Shown here in pieces: positions 52,176 to 61,064 of a stretch of 64,000 nt of DNA (the first letter of the stretch is position 1; every line of letters starts with the position of its first letter). The stretch is taken from the NCBI GenBank assembly GCA_963753245.1, contig CAVWBK010000005.1:62001-126000 (forward strand), in the 5' to 3' direction. Source of the DNA: VRUE01 sp963753245. GTDB taxonomy: Bacteria > Actinomycetota > Thermoleophilia > Solirubrobacterales > 70-9. Below the pieces are notes generated by a model. The model ran no database searches and was not told the DNA's origin. It saw only the letters and a program-made list of their open reading frames with translations. Both the position numbers and the translations under genes were made by a program.

Positions 52176-53319
52176 CTTTGACTTCGCTGGGGTTCTCGGC
52201 CGCATGGTCGAACTGCAGGCATCCGACGTTCACCTCACGGCCGGGTTCCCGCCCGCGATCCGCGACAAGGGAAAGATCTGGCCGATGGAGGGGTTTCCCG
52301 TGCTCAGCGAGCAGCAGACCCGCGAGGTCATCTACGGCATCCTCAATGACGACCAGCGCAAACGCTTTGAGACCAAAAAGCAGCTCGACTTCGCCTACGC
52401 GATTCCCCACGTTGCCCGCTTCCGCGTCAACTGCTTCTTTCAGCGCGGTTCGGTCAGCGCCGCCTTCCGCCTGGTTCCGCACGGAATCCCGAACCTCGAG
52501 CAGCTCAAGGTGCCCCAGATCCTCCGCGACCTGACCAAAAAACCGCGCGGCTTCGTCCTCATCACCGGCCCGACCGGCTCGGGCAAGTCGACGACCCTGG
52601 CGGCGATGATCGATCTGATCAACACCGAAAATCACGATCACATTCTCACGATCGAGGACCCGATCGAGTTCCTCCACCAGCACAAGAACTCGATCGTCAA
52701 TCAGCGCGAGATCGGCGCCGATGCGCCCGATTTCGCCCTCGCCCTGCGCGCCGCCCTGCGAGAGGACCCCGATGTGATCCTCGTCGGCGAGATGCGCGAC
52801 AAGGAGACGATCTCAACCGCCCTGACCGCGGCGGAGACCGGCCACCTCGTATTCGCCACCCTCCACACCCAGTCAACCGCCCAGACCGTCGACCGGATCA
52901 TCGACGTCTTCCCCTCCGAGCAGCAGGCCCAGGTACGCACCCAGCTCTCGATCGCCCTGCAGGGGATCGTCACCCAACAGCTCCTGCCGATCGCCGATGG
53001 CAGCGGCCGGATCGTCGCCTGTGAGGTGCTGATCCCAACCCCGGCGATCCGCAACCTGATCCGTGAGGGCAAGACCCACCAGATCTACGCCGCGGTGCAG
53101 ACCTCCGGGGCGGTCGGGATGCAGACGATGGACTCCGAGCTGGCTCGCCTCGCGCGCGAGGGAACAATCTCCCACGCGGTCGCCGAGCAACGCTCCTCGG
53201 TGCCCGAGGAGCTCAAACGGCTGCTCGGGGCGATGCCCGGCGGCGGAGCTGAACAACCGTCCTATTCCTACGACGGTGCGCCGCCCCCGATCACCCCCGC
53301 CTACACGCAGGGGGCCTAG
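52162..53319 (+). CDS. pilT: type IV pilus retraction ATPase (second PilT)
   Basis: The 385-residue protein is a canonical PilT: MVELQASDVHLTAGFPPAIR, Walker A ITGPTGSGKSTTLAAMIDLI (about 135), HILTIEDPIEFLHQHKNSIV, LREDPDVILVGEMRDKETIS and the His box LVFATLHTQSTAQTVDRIID. The retraction signature IPTPAIRNLIREGKTHQIYA is intact. The AIRNLIRE motif marks true PilT, in contrast to the first copy. It starts at GTG 52162 inside the pilB end and precedes pilC by 3 bp. Confidence 0.95.
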   Translation: MSQLDFDFAGVLGRMVELQASDVHLTAGFPPAIRDKGKIWPMEGFPVLSEQQTREVIYGILNDDQRKRFETKKQLDFAYAIPHVARFRVNCFFQRGSVSAAFRLVPHGIPNLEQLKVPQILRDLTKKPRGFVLITGPTGSGKSTTLAAMIDLINTENHDHILTIEDPIEFLHQHKNSIVNQREIGADAPDFALALRAALREDPDVILVGEMRDKETISTALTAAETGHLVFATLHTQSTAQTVDRIIDVFPSEQQAQVRTQLSIALQGIVTQQLLPIADGSGRIVACEVLIPTPAIRNLIREGKTHQIYAAVQTSGAVGMQTMDSELARLAREGTISHAVAEQRSSVPEELKRLLGAMPGGGAEQPSYSYDGAPPPITPAYTQGA

Positions 53320-53322
53320 CCG

Positions 53323-54567
53323 ATGTCGGGCGCCACCACCTTTGCCTTCCGGGCGATGGACGTCTCGGGCTTTGCCTCCGCCGGCGAGCTCGAGGCCGAA
53401 TCCAAGGCGCAGGTCTCTGAGCGCCTGCGCCAGCGCGGCCTGATCGTCCTTGACGTCAGCGAGAAGCGCGAACCGCTCAATGTCGAGGACCTGTTCAAGA
53501 AATGGCAGGGGGTCGACATGCGCGAACTGGCGGTCTTCTCGCGCCAGTTCGCGACCCTGGTCGCCTCCGGGATGCCGATGCTGCGCACCCTGCACACGCT
53601 TGAAGAGCAGACCGAGGACGAGCAGATCCGCGATGCGGTCGCCGGCGTCAGGGCCGACGTCGAGGCCGGTTCGACCTTGGAGAAGGCGATGGAGCGCCAC
53701 CCGAAGGTCTTTGACCGCCTCTTCCGGGCGATGGTCCGCTCCGGCGAGCAGTCCGGGCGCCTCGAGGACTCCCTCGACCGGATCGCCTTCCAGGTCGAGA
53801 AAGCCGACGTGCTGCGCCGCCAGGTCAAATCGGCGCTGATGTATCCGGCGCTGATCTTCGGTTTCGCCGCGGTGGTCCTGATCGTGATCGTCGCCTTCGT
53901 GATCCCGGTCTTCGTCAAGATCTTTGAAGAACTCGCCGCCGAACACCCCGAAGAAGCAGCGGGCTTGCCGCTGCCGACCCAGATCTGCGTCAACGCCTCA
54001 AACATCCTCACCGGCTACTGGTACTTCCTGATCCCGGCGATCGTCGTGATCGTCTTTGGCTTCATCAAATGGAAGAAAACGGACTCCGGCCATGAAACCT
54101 GGGACCGCTTCAAACTGCGTCTGCCGGCAAAAATCGGCGACGTGATCCAGAAGGTTGCGCTCGCCCGCTGGTCGCGGACCTTCTCGGGTGCGGTCTCCTC
54201 CGGCGTGCCGATGCTGCAGGCGATCAAACTGACCGGTGAAACGGCGGGAAACATCGTCGTCGAGCAGGCGATGGAAGACGTCTACGCCTCGGTCAAGCGC
54301 GGCGGCTCGCTCGCGGGCCCGATCGAGACCAACCCGATCTTCCCGGCGATGGTCGGCCACATGGTCGCCGTCGGCGAGGAGACCGGCCAGCTCGAGCACA
54401 TGCTGAGCAAGGTCGCCGACTTCTATGAGGCCGAGGTCGACGCCAAGGTCAAGGCGCTGACCGCCCTGATCGAGCCGCTGATGATCGTCTTCGTCGGTGG
54501 TGTCGTCGGCTTCATCGTGATCTCGATGTACCTGCCGATGTTCAGCATCTACGAACACATCCGCTAG
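53323..54567 (+). CDS. pilC: type IV pilus inner-membrane platform PilC
   Basis: The 414-residue protein has the PilC/GspF layout. An N-terminal strand-rich start (TFAFRAMDVSGFASAGELEA) precedes two T2SSF domains, each with a membrane part (ALIFGFAAVVLIVIVAFVIP; VFVGGVVGFIVISMYLPMFS). Conserved stretches are VFSRQFATLVASGMPMLRTL, RSGEQSGRLEDSLDRIAFQV and VGEETGQLEHMLSKVADFYE. It is the membrane platform that the motors turn. It ends the compact operon begun by pilT. Confidence 0.95.
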   Translation: MSGATTFAFRAMDVSGFASAGELEAESKAQVSERLRQRGLIVLDVSEKREPLNVEDLFKKWQGVDMRELAVFSRQFATLVASGMPMLRTLHTLEEQTEDEQIRDAVAGVRADVEAGSTLEKAMERHPKVFDRLFRAMVRSGEQSGRLEDSLDRIAFQVEKADVLRRQVKSALMYPALIFGFAAVVLIVIVAFVIPVFVKIFEELAAEHPEEAAGLPLPTQICVNASNILTGYWYFLIPAIVVIVFGFIKWKKTDSGHETWDRFKLRLPAKIGDVIQKVALARWSRTFSGAVSSGVPMLQAIKLTGETAGNIVVEQAMEDVYASVKRGGSLAGPIETNPIFPAMVGHMVAVGEETGQLEHMLSKVADFYEAEVDAKVKALTALIEPLMIVFVGGVVGFIVISMYLPMFSIYEHIR

Positions 54568-55014
54568 GCACTCCCTGCCAGATCGAGCTACTCGCTGCGG
54601 CCTCGGGTTCCGAGCGCGGGGCCCTGAGCCTGCTTGAGTGTGGTCGGCATCCGGGCGCCGTTGCAGTCATCTCACCGAGTGGGAACCGCGGCGTACTATC
54701 GCGATTCCAGGGGCGAGTCCTCTTCCCGCCCCAGGCTGAAAGGAATGGTACGGGCAGAAGCGCCTAACACCCGTGGACGCCCGTACGATCGTTCCTGCAA
54801 ATTGACGGTATCGGGGGTTGCGCTAAGCAATAATGGGGCCGCAGAGGATCAATTAATCGGCGCCGCAGTGGGGAAAACTGGCGTTTTCGGATCTATCACT
54901 CTGCAGAGCTAAAGATGTCTCGGCAGCCGCCGATGAATGAGGCGTAACTGCCAGAGTCTCGGAGCCCCAAAGCCCGGACAACGGCGCAAACGATAGGTCC
55001 AATAGGAGGTACCT
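54568..55014. promoter_or_regulatory. 447-bp pilin upstream region with leader stem-loop
   Basis: No convincing gene is seen. A 92-codon frame (54634-54912) lacks family features. Close to the pilin start, GGCAG (54922-54926) pairs with CTGCC (54948-54952), enclosing GCC/GGC (54929-54931, 54941-54943). The ribosome binding site AGGAGGT lies near 55004. This long spacer probably carries the pilin promoter and leader. I could not match the leader to a known riboswitch. Confidence 0.45.
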
Positions 55015-55485
55015 ATGTTGCTCCAGAACCTCCGGGCACGAGTAGGAGCCCGGCTCAACGGCGATAAGGAGGCCGGTTTCACACTGATCGAGCTTCTTGT
55101 CGTGATGCTGATCCTCGGCATCCTGGCCGCCATCGCGCTGCCCGCCTTCTTCAACCAGAAGGAAAAGGCCGGCGATGCAAAGGCCAAGGAGTATGACCAC
55201 AGTGCGCAGGTCGCAATGGAGACCTGCAACACCGAAAAAAATGGCACCTATGTTGGTTGCAACGAAGCAGCGCTCATCGCAATTGAGCCAACACTGCAGA
55301 GCGCGACCGAACTCAAAACGAACGGCAAAGGCGGTTTGCTGGCCCCGGAAGAAAAAAATTACCGGGTGACCACAAAAGGATCGTCCGGCACCTTCTGGAT
55401 TGAAAACGAAGGTGGCAAACTCTCGTTCGGATGTTCGAACGAAAAACACGGCGGCTGTCCAGCCGGCGGCAAATGGGGCGAATAG
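55015..55485 (+). CDS. pilA: type IV major pilin
   Basis: The 156-residue prepilin has a 21-residue basic leader ending in Gly (GDKEAG), followed by the class III signature FTLIELLVVMLILGILAAIA with Glu5. Cleavage between Gly21 and Phe22 and methylation of Phe by PilD are expected. The globular part has two Cys pairs (ETCNTEKNGTYVGC; FGCSNEKHGGC), suggesting disulfide loops. AATAGGAGGTACCT gives a near-perfect ribosome binding site, fitting high expression. The AT-richer codons near 55240-55400 differ from its neighbours, common for variable pilins. Confidence 0.93.
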   Translation: MLLQNLRARVGARLNGDKEAGFTLIELLVVMLILGILAAIALPAFFNQKEKAGDAKAKEYDHSAQVAMETCNTEKNGTYVGCNEAALIAIEPTLQSATELKTNGKGGLLAPEEKNYRVTTKGSSGTFWIENEGGKLSFGCSNEKHGGCPAGGKWGE

Positions 55486-55509
55486 TCCTATGAGTCGGAT
55501 CGCTTAGGC

Positions 55510-56925
55510 ATGAATACGCTAAGCGCAAGCAACGCCGCGGGGCGGGCCTTCAGGGCCCGCCCCTTGGTGTGCTTGCTGTCAATCGCGGCCCTGGTGTTGG
55601 GTCTGCTGGCTTCTCCGGCCGCGGCGACGACAATCCTGAAGACGCCCACCCTGACCGGAACCCTTCCGGCATCTCCTTCCACCGCGTTGAGACCGACGGT
55701 GACCGGGAACTCCGAAGGAGTGATCACCTCCGTTTTTGGCGCCGGCAGCAAGCTCGGAGCGGTCACCAGAGCCGGCGGAGAACACAGCGACCTTCAGATC
55801 ACGATATATGCAGAAGATCCGACCTGTTCGCAGGCGAGCGCAATCGTCGCCGAAGGCAGCGCCAGTCAGCTCGACAGCAGCGGCATCCAGGTAGAAAGCG
55901 ACGTGAAAGCAGATTGGACCACCCACTTCTATGCAGATCAGTCAGATCCCGAAGGACATTCTGAAACATCTGAATGCTCTGCCGGGCTGCCTTACAGGCA
56001 GGTCTCGACGCCACCCGCGGCTCCCAGCTTCACCTCGATAAACCCGATCTCACCCTCGGGAGTCGATACCCCGCGTCTGATCGGCACCGTCACCGCGCAG
56101 GCGACGATCACCATCTACGCAGATCCCAGCTGCCTGGGCGCACCGCTTGCCTCTGGCAGCGCCGCGGAATTCGAAGCTGCCGGGATTGCCGTCAGCTTGG
56201 CGGATGGTTCGACCACAACCTTTTACGCGACCGCTTCGCTGGCCGGGTTGGTCTCGAGTTGTTCCAGTTCCTCAATCGCCTACCAAGACGTGGCTGAAGG
56301 TGCACACGAACAGCCACACGAACAGCCCGGCGGCGGAGAAGGGCCCCACGAAAGTCTCCCAAATCCGCCCGGCGCACCTGCCCCGCCGAAGCTGCGTACC
56401 AACCCCGAAGGCACGGCAAATGACAACACGCCCAAGGTTACGGGCAGGGCGCCTGGGGCGACCAGCGTGGAAATCTTCGACGGCGTCGGCTGCCGCGGTG
56501 TGGCGATTGCCTCGGGTTCGGTCGCGCAATTCTCGGCTGGACTCACGATCCACGTCGCCGACAACGCCTCCGTCAACCTCTATGGGGTTGCAATCGATGG
56601 CGGCGGCGACCGCTCGGCCTGCTCCTCTGATCCGGTCACCTACACCGATGACGCAACGATGCCTTACGCTGAGTTCACCAGCGGACCGGGTGCCAAGACC
56701 CGCAAACACACCGTTCTGTTCACCTTCATCGACTCAAGCGGCGATCCATCGGCCTCGTTCCTCTGTCGTCTTGACCGTCGCCCCTGGTCCAAATGTCAGT
56801 CGCCTCTTCGCCTCAGTAAGCTTGGCCACCGGCGTCATAGGCTGACCGTGAGGGGTGTCGATGCCGCCGGAAACGTGGAGGAATCCGGCACCACTCGCAG
56901 TTTCAAGGTAGTTCGCGGCCACTAA
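55510..56925 (+). CDS. secreted protein with Ig-like repeats, pilus-locus adhesin candidate
   Basis: The 471-residue protein has a signal peptide (residues 1-40, VCLLSIAALVLGLLASPAAA). Three related modules of about 95 residues follow. Each contains P-x-V/L-x-G, ITIYADPSC-like strands, ASGSAAEFEAAGI, a VADGS-like turn, FYA and a paired SSCS. Examples start near residues 60, 165 and 300. A His/Gln/Gly-rich spacer separates modules 2 and 3. The last 80 residues form another beta domain (FTSGPGAKTRKHTVLFTFID). The gene lies 24 bp after pilA on the same strand and may be a pilus-tip or surface adhesin (inference). Confidence 0.8.
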   Translation: MNTLSASNAAGRAFRARPLVCLLSIAALVLGLLASPAAATTILKTPTLTGTLPASPSTALRPTVTGNSEGVITSVFGAGSKLGAVTRAGGEHSDLQITIYAEDPTCSQASAIVAEGSASQLDSSGIQVESDVKADWTTHFYADQSDPEGHSETSECSAGLPYRQVSTPPAAPSFTSINPISPSGVDTPRLIGTVTAQATITIYADPSCLGAPLASGSAAEFEAAGIAVSLADGSTTTFYATASLAGLVSSCSSSSIAYQDVAEGAHEQPHEQPGGGEGPHESLPNPPGAPAPPKLRTNPEGTANDNTPKVTGRAPGATSVEIFDGVGCRGVAIASGSVAQFSAGLTIHVADNASVNLYGVAIDGGGDRSACSSDPVTYTDDATMPYAEFTSGPGAKTRKHTVLFTFIDSSGDPSASFLCRLDRRPWSKCQSPLRLSKLGHRRHRLTVRGVDAAGNVEESGTTRSFKVVRGH

Positions 56926-56938
56926 GGCCGGCACGGCC
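56926..56938 (+). terminator. short hairpin after Ig-like protein gene
   Basis: GGCCG (56926-56930) and CGGCC (56934-56938) with a GCA loop follow the stop directly. There is no T run. The following 420 bp (56939-57359) hold no gene I can support, only short frames and, at 57321-57350, a promoter-like pair. Confidence 0.35.
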
Positions 56939-57320
56939 GGCCGGAGCGTGAGCGCGCTGAGAACGAGCACCCGTGCTTTGGCTGCTTCGTGATGGCTGCT
57001 GTCTGCAAGAGGCGAAATGCCGCTCGCAGCACCCGAACATTCCACGTCATGGACGACGACTGTGACGTCTCGTCGGCTCGTCTGATTTCTTGGAGGGCGC
57101 TGATTTTCTGCCGGTGGTGCCTGCTCTCTTCTGCTGGCGTCCCAGCTCCGAATTTCAGACTGATGTTGAGCGCACCCAGGACTTCCAGACATTGGCATCG
57201 GATTCGTCTTTAGCGCGGATGCGCATCATCGGAGTATGGCTGGCGGTGTTGCTGGAGAAGGCCCGGGCGCTCTTTTCGACAGCGCAAAATGGGGGTCGAA
57301 TACGGCGGCGGGCAGTCTTA

Positions 57321-57350
57321 TTGACAAAAGTTCAGCGCGCCGCTTACGTT
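57321..57350 (+). promoter_or_regulatory. promoter-like sequence before decayed secreted gene
   Basis: TTGACA (57321-57326, perfect -35) is followed after 18 bp by TACGTT (57345-57350). The first ATG of the decayed gene is at 57360, so the transcript would be nearly leaderless. Confidence 0.45.
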
Positions 57351-57359
57351 CCCGTCCCG

Positions 57360-58156
57360 ATGTGAGCTTCCAGCCGAACCTCCCTCCCTCCCTCCCTCCC
57401 TCCTCTCGGCCTGCTGAACGCCACCGCGTCGATCACCCTGGCCCTGCTTGGCACTGGCACGAGCATTGCGGTCGGATCAAGCGCTCCGACCGAGGCCGAA
57501 ACTGCCCGCCCGCCCTGAAGAAAGAGTGAACCTGACGCCACTGGTGCCGGGAGCACCGACCTCCCGGTCGGGACGGCGAAACGAGAAGGGAATCTCGAGG
57601 TTCTCCACCTGCAGATCCATTGCGGGTTCGCGGTCGACCCCAGCACGGCGACGATCGTCGAATGCAACCAGCCTCGGGTCACGGCCAGGGCCTACCGCGG
57701 CACCGACGGCGCCGTCACCCTCCCGGTCGGCCGTCTCGCCAACGGCGGCGGTTCGCAGCCGCAAACGGCACAGGCGATCCGACTGACGGAGAAGAACCTT
57801 TGCCGGATCAAAGTGCCGAAGGCGATTGAGACCGCGAAAAGCGGTGCGCTCCTCCAATTGCGCCCAAGCTGTGTTGGGCCTCAGCGTCGCCAACGAAGGT
57901 TCGGCAGTCGGAACCGCGGTGCGCCCCCAGGCATGTGTGATCGTCCAGATCACCGCCTTCACAACTCGGCAGCGACGCACGCTAAAAAGACTCGATCCCG
58001 GTCTCGATCGCGGTGGGGCGCGGCTTCGGCGGCGGCAGCTCGACCGGCTACGAGGCGGCTGACTTGGAAGTGAAGGTCTCCGACCCGTCGCTCGTCGAAC
58101 CGCACCTGGTCGAACCCGAAGACCCCGAACAGGAAACGCTTTGCAAAGACTCGTGA
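57360..58156 (+). pseudogene. decayed secreted protein gene in pilus locus
   Basis: A protein can be followed through three frames. The first frame gives a signal-peptide-like segment (LLNATASITLALLGTGTSIA, about 57411-57470). After a TGA at about 57519 it continues as STDLPVGTAKREGNLEVLHL, IHCGFAVDPSTATIVECNQP and TEKNLCRIKVPKAIETAKSG to about 57845. The second frame supplies SNCAQAVLGLSVANEGSAVG and VRPQACVIVQITAF to about 57965. The third supplies DSIPVSIAVGRGFGGGSSTG and DLEVKVSDPSLVEPHLVEPE to the stop at 58156. An additional TGA sits at the second codon. The family is not recognised; Cys-containing beta strands suggest a surface protein like its neighbour. Confidence 0.65.
57379..57402 (+). 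repeat. tetranucleotide tract (CCTC)6
   Basis: Six perfect CCTC units lie between the candidate start codon and the signal-peptide coding part of the decayed gene. Such tracts can change length by slippage and so shift the reading frame. Confidence 0.7.
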
Positions 58157-58566
58157 TAGGGGTTGCTGTGGCTGCTGGCGCTGGGTGAACCGGGTTCGCG
58201 GCGCCACGGCGTGGGCTGCGGGCGAACAGACCTTTCAGAATCCGTTCGGCAAGCACCGCAAGCTCTCGCTGACGTTGGTCAGTAGCGTCAACGGGTGCTC
58301 GATCAAAGCGGGCCGGGCAGCGCTCTGCGGCCTGTTGACGCGCAGTCGCGCGAAGCCAAGTTGCGTGCTCCGGTTAGGGCCCCGAGGCCTGGCGCTGATT
58401 GACCGCCAAACTGCCGCCCACTCTTACTGCTCGCCACGGGAGGGGCCATTTTCTGAGGGCCTGTCCCCGATCTTCCCTACGGATGCGGTGAGCTCCCGGC
58501 GCGCCTTCGGAGGCAAACGGCCGATGGACCGCGGACACGGCCGCCAGCTCGGGTAGAACTCCCGAC
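58157..58566. other. noncoding stretch between decayed gene and pilD
   Basis: The 410 bp contain short frames only. One (WAAGEQTFQNPFGKHRKLSL near 58215) could be a further remnant of the decayed gene, but I cannot connect it. No RNA gene or clear terminator is seen. The promoter of pilD should lie near the right end. Confidence 0.4.
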
Positions 58567-59316
58567 ATGACGGCGATCTGGGCGGCCTTCGCGTTTCTCG
58601 CCGGGTTAATCTTGGGCAGCTATGCCACCGCGGTCGCCTACCGCGTCCCGCGTGGCATTTCGACCGTATTACCGCGATCGGCGTGCCCGGCCTGCGACAC
58701 CCCGATAGCGCCTTATGACAACGTGCCCGTATTCGGCTGGCTGTTGCTGCGCGGTAGGGCGCGGTGCTGCGGCGCCCCGATCTCAGCGCGCTACCCACTC
58801 ACCGAGCTCTCCGTCGGGCTGCTTTTTGTGGCGACGACCTTCGTCTACCACGGTGATCCCGCCGAAGCGGTCATCGGGATGGTGTTCATCACCATGCTCG
58901 CGGCGATCACGCTCACCGATCTCGAGCAACGGGTGATACCGAACCGAATCCTTCTCGTCGGGGTGATCCTCTGCGTAGCAATCGCCGCTCCGACGGACCC
59001 GGGCGGGCTTCCCGAGCGGGCGATCGCCGCTGCGGCCGCCGGCGGCCTGATGTTCGCGGTCGTCCTCGCCTATCCGGCCGGCATGGGCCTCGGTGACGTA
59101 AAGCTGGTCGCGACGATGGGCCTCTTTCTTGGCCGGGCCGTCGCGCCAGCGATCTTGATCGCCCTGTTGGTTGGCTCCCTGGTCGGGCTCGTTCTGATCG
59201 CCCGTCACGGTCGCGAGGCCCGCAAGATGGCGATTCCCTTCGGCCCCTTCCTTGCCCTGGGAGGGGTCGTGGCGTTGCTGGTCGGAGACCAGCTGGTTAG
59301 TCTCTACCTCGGCTGA
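58567..59316 (+). CDS. pilD: prepilin peptidase / N-methyltransferase PilD
   Basis: The 249-residue membrane enzyme has the N-terminal methylase-type region (LGSYATAVAYRVPRGIS, then SACPACDTPIAPYDNVPVFG). About seven helices follow, with the two catalytic aspartates in ITLTDLEQRVIPN and GMGLGDVKLVATMGLFLGR. It cleaves prepilin leaders and methylates the new N-terminus. Usual family members carry two CxxC pairs. Here the first is intact (CPAC) but the second reads RARCCGAPIS, so one Cys is shifted or missing. Its 3' end overlaps by 13 bp the convergent pilus operon. Confidence 0.92.
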   Translation: MTAIWAAFAFLAGLILGSYATAVAYRVPRGISTVLPRSACPACDTPIAPYDNVPVFGWLLLRGRARCCGAPISARYPLTELSVGLLFVATTFVYHGDPAEAVIGMVFITMLAAITLTDLEQRVIPNRILLVGVILCVAIAAPTDPGGLPERAIAAAAAGGLMFAVVLAYPAGMGLGDVKLVATMGLFLGRAVAPAILIALLVGSLVGLVLIARHGREARKMAIPFGPFLALGGVVALLVGDQLVSLYLG

Positions 59317-60233
59317 CGGATGGCTCGGTCGACCGCAGCCTGACTCTGGGTCTGTGTCTGAGCCTGGGGTCTGTTACCGCTCTTCGGTTCACCCAGCGGC
59401 GCCCGATTCAACTTGTTGGTTTCGACCAGTTGGATCTTCTTCAGTTCGAGCCGGAAGATGCGATGGTTGGCGCCGTAGACGAAGGTCTCCGGTGTGCCTG
59501 GTTCGAGCGCCACCATCTCGCAGGTTTCGCCACCGAGCACGCAGGTCGCTTCGCCGAAGACGGCGGTCACGTTGGATGAGACCAGCATCAGCGCCTTCTT
59601 GCCGTCGCTGGTGGGCCCCATGAAGATCGCCGCAGGGGTTTGGCGACCGGGCAGCATCGTCAGCTCAGGTTGGTTATTGCGAACTGTTGGCTTGGCCGTG
59701 CTCGCCTTACCGTTGGACGAGACGGGCACGATGCGGACATCGATCGTCCAGGAGAAGTACTTCAGTTCGTGGGTGACCGTTGTCCCGCCGCCTCCGCCGC
59801 CTCCGCCGCCTTCTGGCGCGGGCGCCGATCCCCCCGATCCGGCCCCTTCTTCGGTCGTCGTCGGCGCTTCTTCGGTAGTTGTCGCCCCTGCTTCTTCGGC
59901 GGCGACGAAGCGCTGCTTGAAGGGGTCGGTAGCACGCAGGCCCTTCAGTCGCTTGCGGTAATCCCGCAGGCCGGGAACACTCTTGGTGACGACCAGGGCG
60001 GTCGGCTTCGCGGGCACGCTGGGGGGAGCGGCGGTTTCGCCTGATGCACTCGTGTGGCCTGATTCGCTGAGCGCGATCGGCACAGCGATGATGCCGGCGA
60101 TCAGGACCACGACAAGCGGAAGCAGGTGGCGTTCGCGCAGCTCTTGGTAGAGATCTGAGATCGGGCCCGGAAGTTTGAACTTCGGCATCTTCTTCGGCAT
60201 CTTGATCTCTGGGCCTTGCTTGAGGAGGTTCAT
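59304..60233 (-). CDS. pilus-operon anchored protein (PilP position)
   Basis: The 309-residue protein has a basic cytoplasmic start (KMPKKMPKFKLPGPISDLYQ), one membrane helix (LLPLVVVLIAGIIAVPIAL, about 38-56) and a Thr/Glu linker with TTTEEAPTTTEEG. A run of nine glycines precedes a C-terminal beta-rich domain (about 150-280, including YFSWTIDVRIVPV and AIFMGPTSDGKKALMLVSSN). The C-terminal tail is Gln/Arg-rich. It is the last gene of the pilM-pilN-pilO operon, where Gram-negative loci have pilP. Homology to PilP is not visible, so only the position is equivalent. Confidence 0.75.
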   Translation of the reverse strand: MNLLKQGPEIKMPKKMPKFKLPGPISDLYQELRERHLLPLVVVLIAGIIAVPIALSESGHTSASGETAAPPSVPAKPTALVVTKSVPGLRDYRKRLKGLRATDPFKQRFVAAEEAGATTTEEAPTTTEEGAGSGGSAPAPEGGGGGGGGGTTVTHELKYFSWTIDVRIVPVSSNGKASTAKPTVRNNQPELTMLPGRQTPAAIFMGPTSDGKKALMLVSSNVTAVFGEATCVLGGETCEMVALEPGTPETFVYGANHRIFRLELKKIQLVETNKLNRAPLGEPKSGNRPQAQTQTQSQAAVDRAIRQPR

Positions 60234-61063
60234 TTGGCACCTTCAACGCTCGCCGAGGGGGTTCCTTCGGCCGTTTCTTCTCTTTCTTCAGTTGTTTCGG
60301 GGCTTTCGCTCGTTTCGCCGGATTCGCTCGTTTCGCCGGATTCGGTCGCTTCCCCGGGACCGGCGGGCGATGCCCCGACGGTCAGTCCCTGGTTGGGTGG
60401 AACGACGTAGGTCGTTACCGAGAAGTTCGCGTTGAGGATGGGGAAGCCTTTGGCACCCGCGCTCAGCGAGAAGCCATTGACAGTGATCAGGCGTCCATCG
60501 ACCGCGATCTTCGAGTTTTCAGTTTCGACCAGTTGATCGACACCCTTGATGAAATCGGCGACGTTGAAGAAGCTGCCGCTAAAAGAGAGGTCGTAGGGCA
60601 TGACGCCCAGGCCGGCCGGGCCAATGCTGGCGCCGAGTGGCAGCAGCGAGGCTTCCGCCTCGGTCGGCGGCACCGCTTCGGTTGAGGGGGTGCTCGCGGG
60701 TGGGGCCTGGGTTGCTTCTGAGCCTTCCAGCGCCCCGAGGGTGATGCTGTTGAACGTGACGTGCGATTGGTCGGCGATGTGATTGATCTGTATCAGTAGT
60801 GATGGCGTGTCATCGCCGGCCGGAACGGCCTTGCCGAGGACGACGAGCTGATGGTAGTTGTTGGCGAATTCGCGGCGCGCTGCCTGCGCTTCGGCCAGGG
60901 CGCTCTGCTGTTGGGCGAGCGTTGCCTGCAGGTTGGTGACTTCGCTCGAGAGTTCGTTGGCTTCGGATCGCTTCGGGCTGATCAGCAACACCCAGAAGGC
61001 GGCCGCGAGCGCGACGATGACGAGCATGCCGACTATGGTCCGTGTCGAGGACTCGACCTTCAT
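60230..61063 (-). CDS. pilO: type IV pilus alignment protein PilO
   Basis: The 277-residue bitopic protein has a short start, one membrane helix (IVGMLVIVALAAAFWVLLIS, about 9-28) and a coiled coil (SSEVTNLQATLAQQQSALAE). The PilO ferredoxin-like domain has ARREFANNYHQLVVLGKAVP, LLIQINHIADQSHVTFNSIT and LSFSGSFFNVADFIKGVDQL. The last 50 residues are an acidic Glu/Ser/Thr repeat (ESGETSESGETSESPETTEE). ATG at 61063 is used; it lies just after the pilN stop. It pairs with PilN. Confidence 0.88.
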   Translation of the reverse strand: MKVESSTRTIVGMLVIVALAAAFWVLLISPKRSEANELSSEVTNLQATLAQQQSALAEAQAARREFANNYHQLVVLGKAVPAGDDTPSLLIQINHIADQSHVTFNSITLGALEGSEATQAPPASTPSTEAVPPTEAEASLLPLGASIGPAGLGVMPYDLSFSGSFFNVADFIKGVDQLVETENSKIAVDGRLITVNGFSLSAGAKGFPILNANFSVTTYVVPPNQGLTVGASPAGPGEATESGETSESGETSESPETTEEREETAEGTPSASVEGAK

Positions 61064-61064
61064 C

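Noticed and set aside
54802..54834. TTGACG ... AATAAT as pilin promoter
   Set aside because: The spacing is 21 bp, too long for a standard promoter; not called.
54634..54912. 92-codon frame upstream of pilA
   Set aside because: No ribosome binding site, weak codon bias and no protein-like features; more likely pilin leader DNA.
54950..55014. Cyclic-di-GMP riboswitch before the pilin gene
   Set aside because: GCGCAAAC and AGGT words are present, but the conserved core and paired elements of the GEMM motif cannot be laid out.
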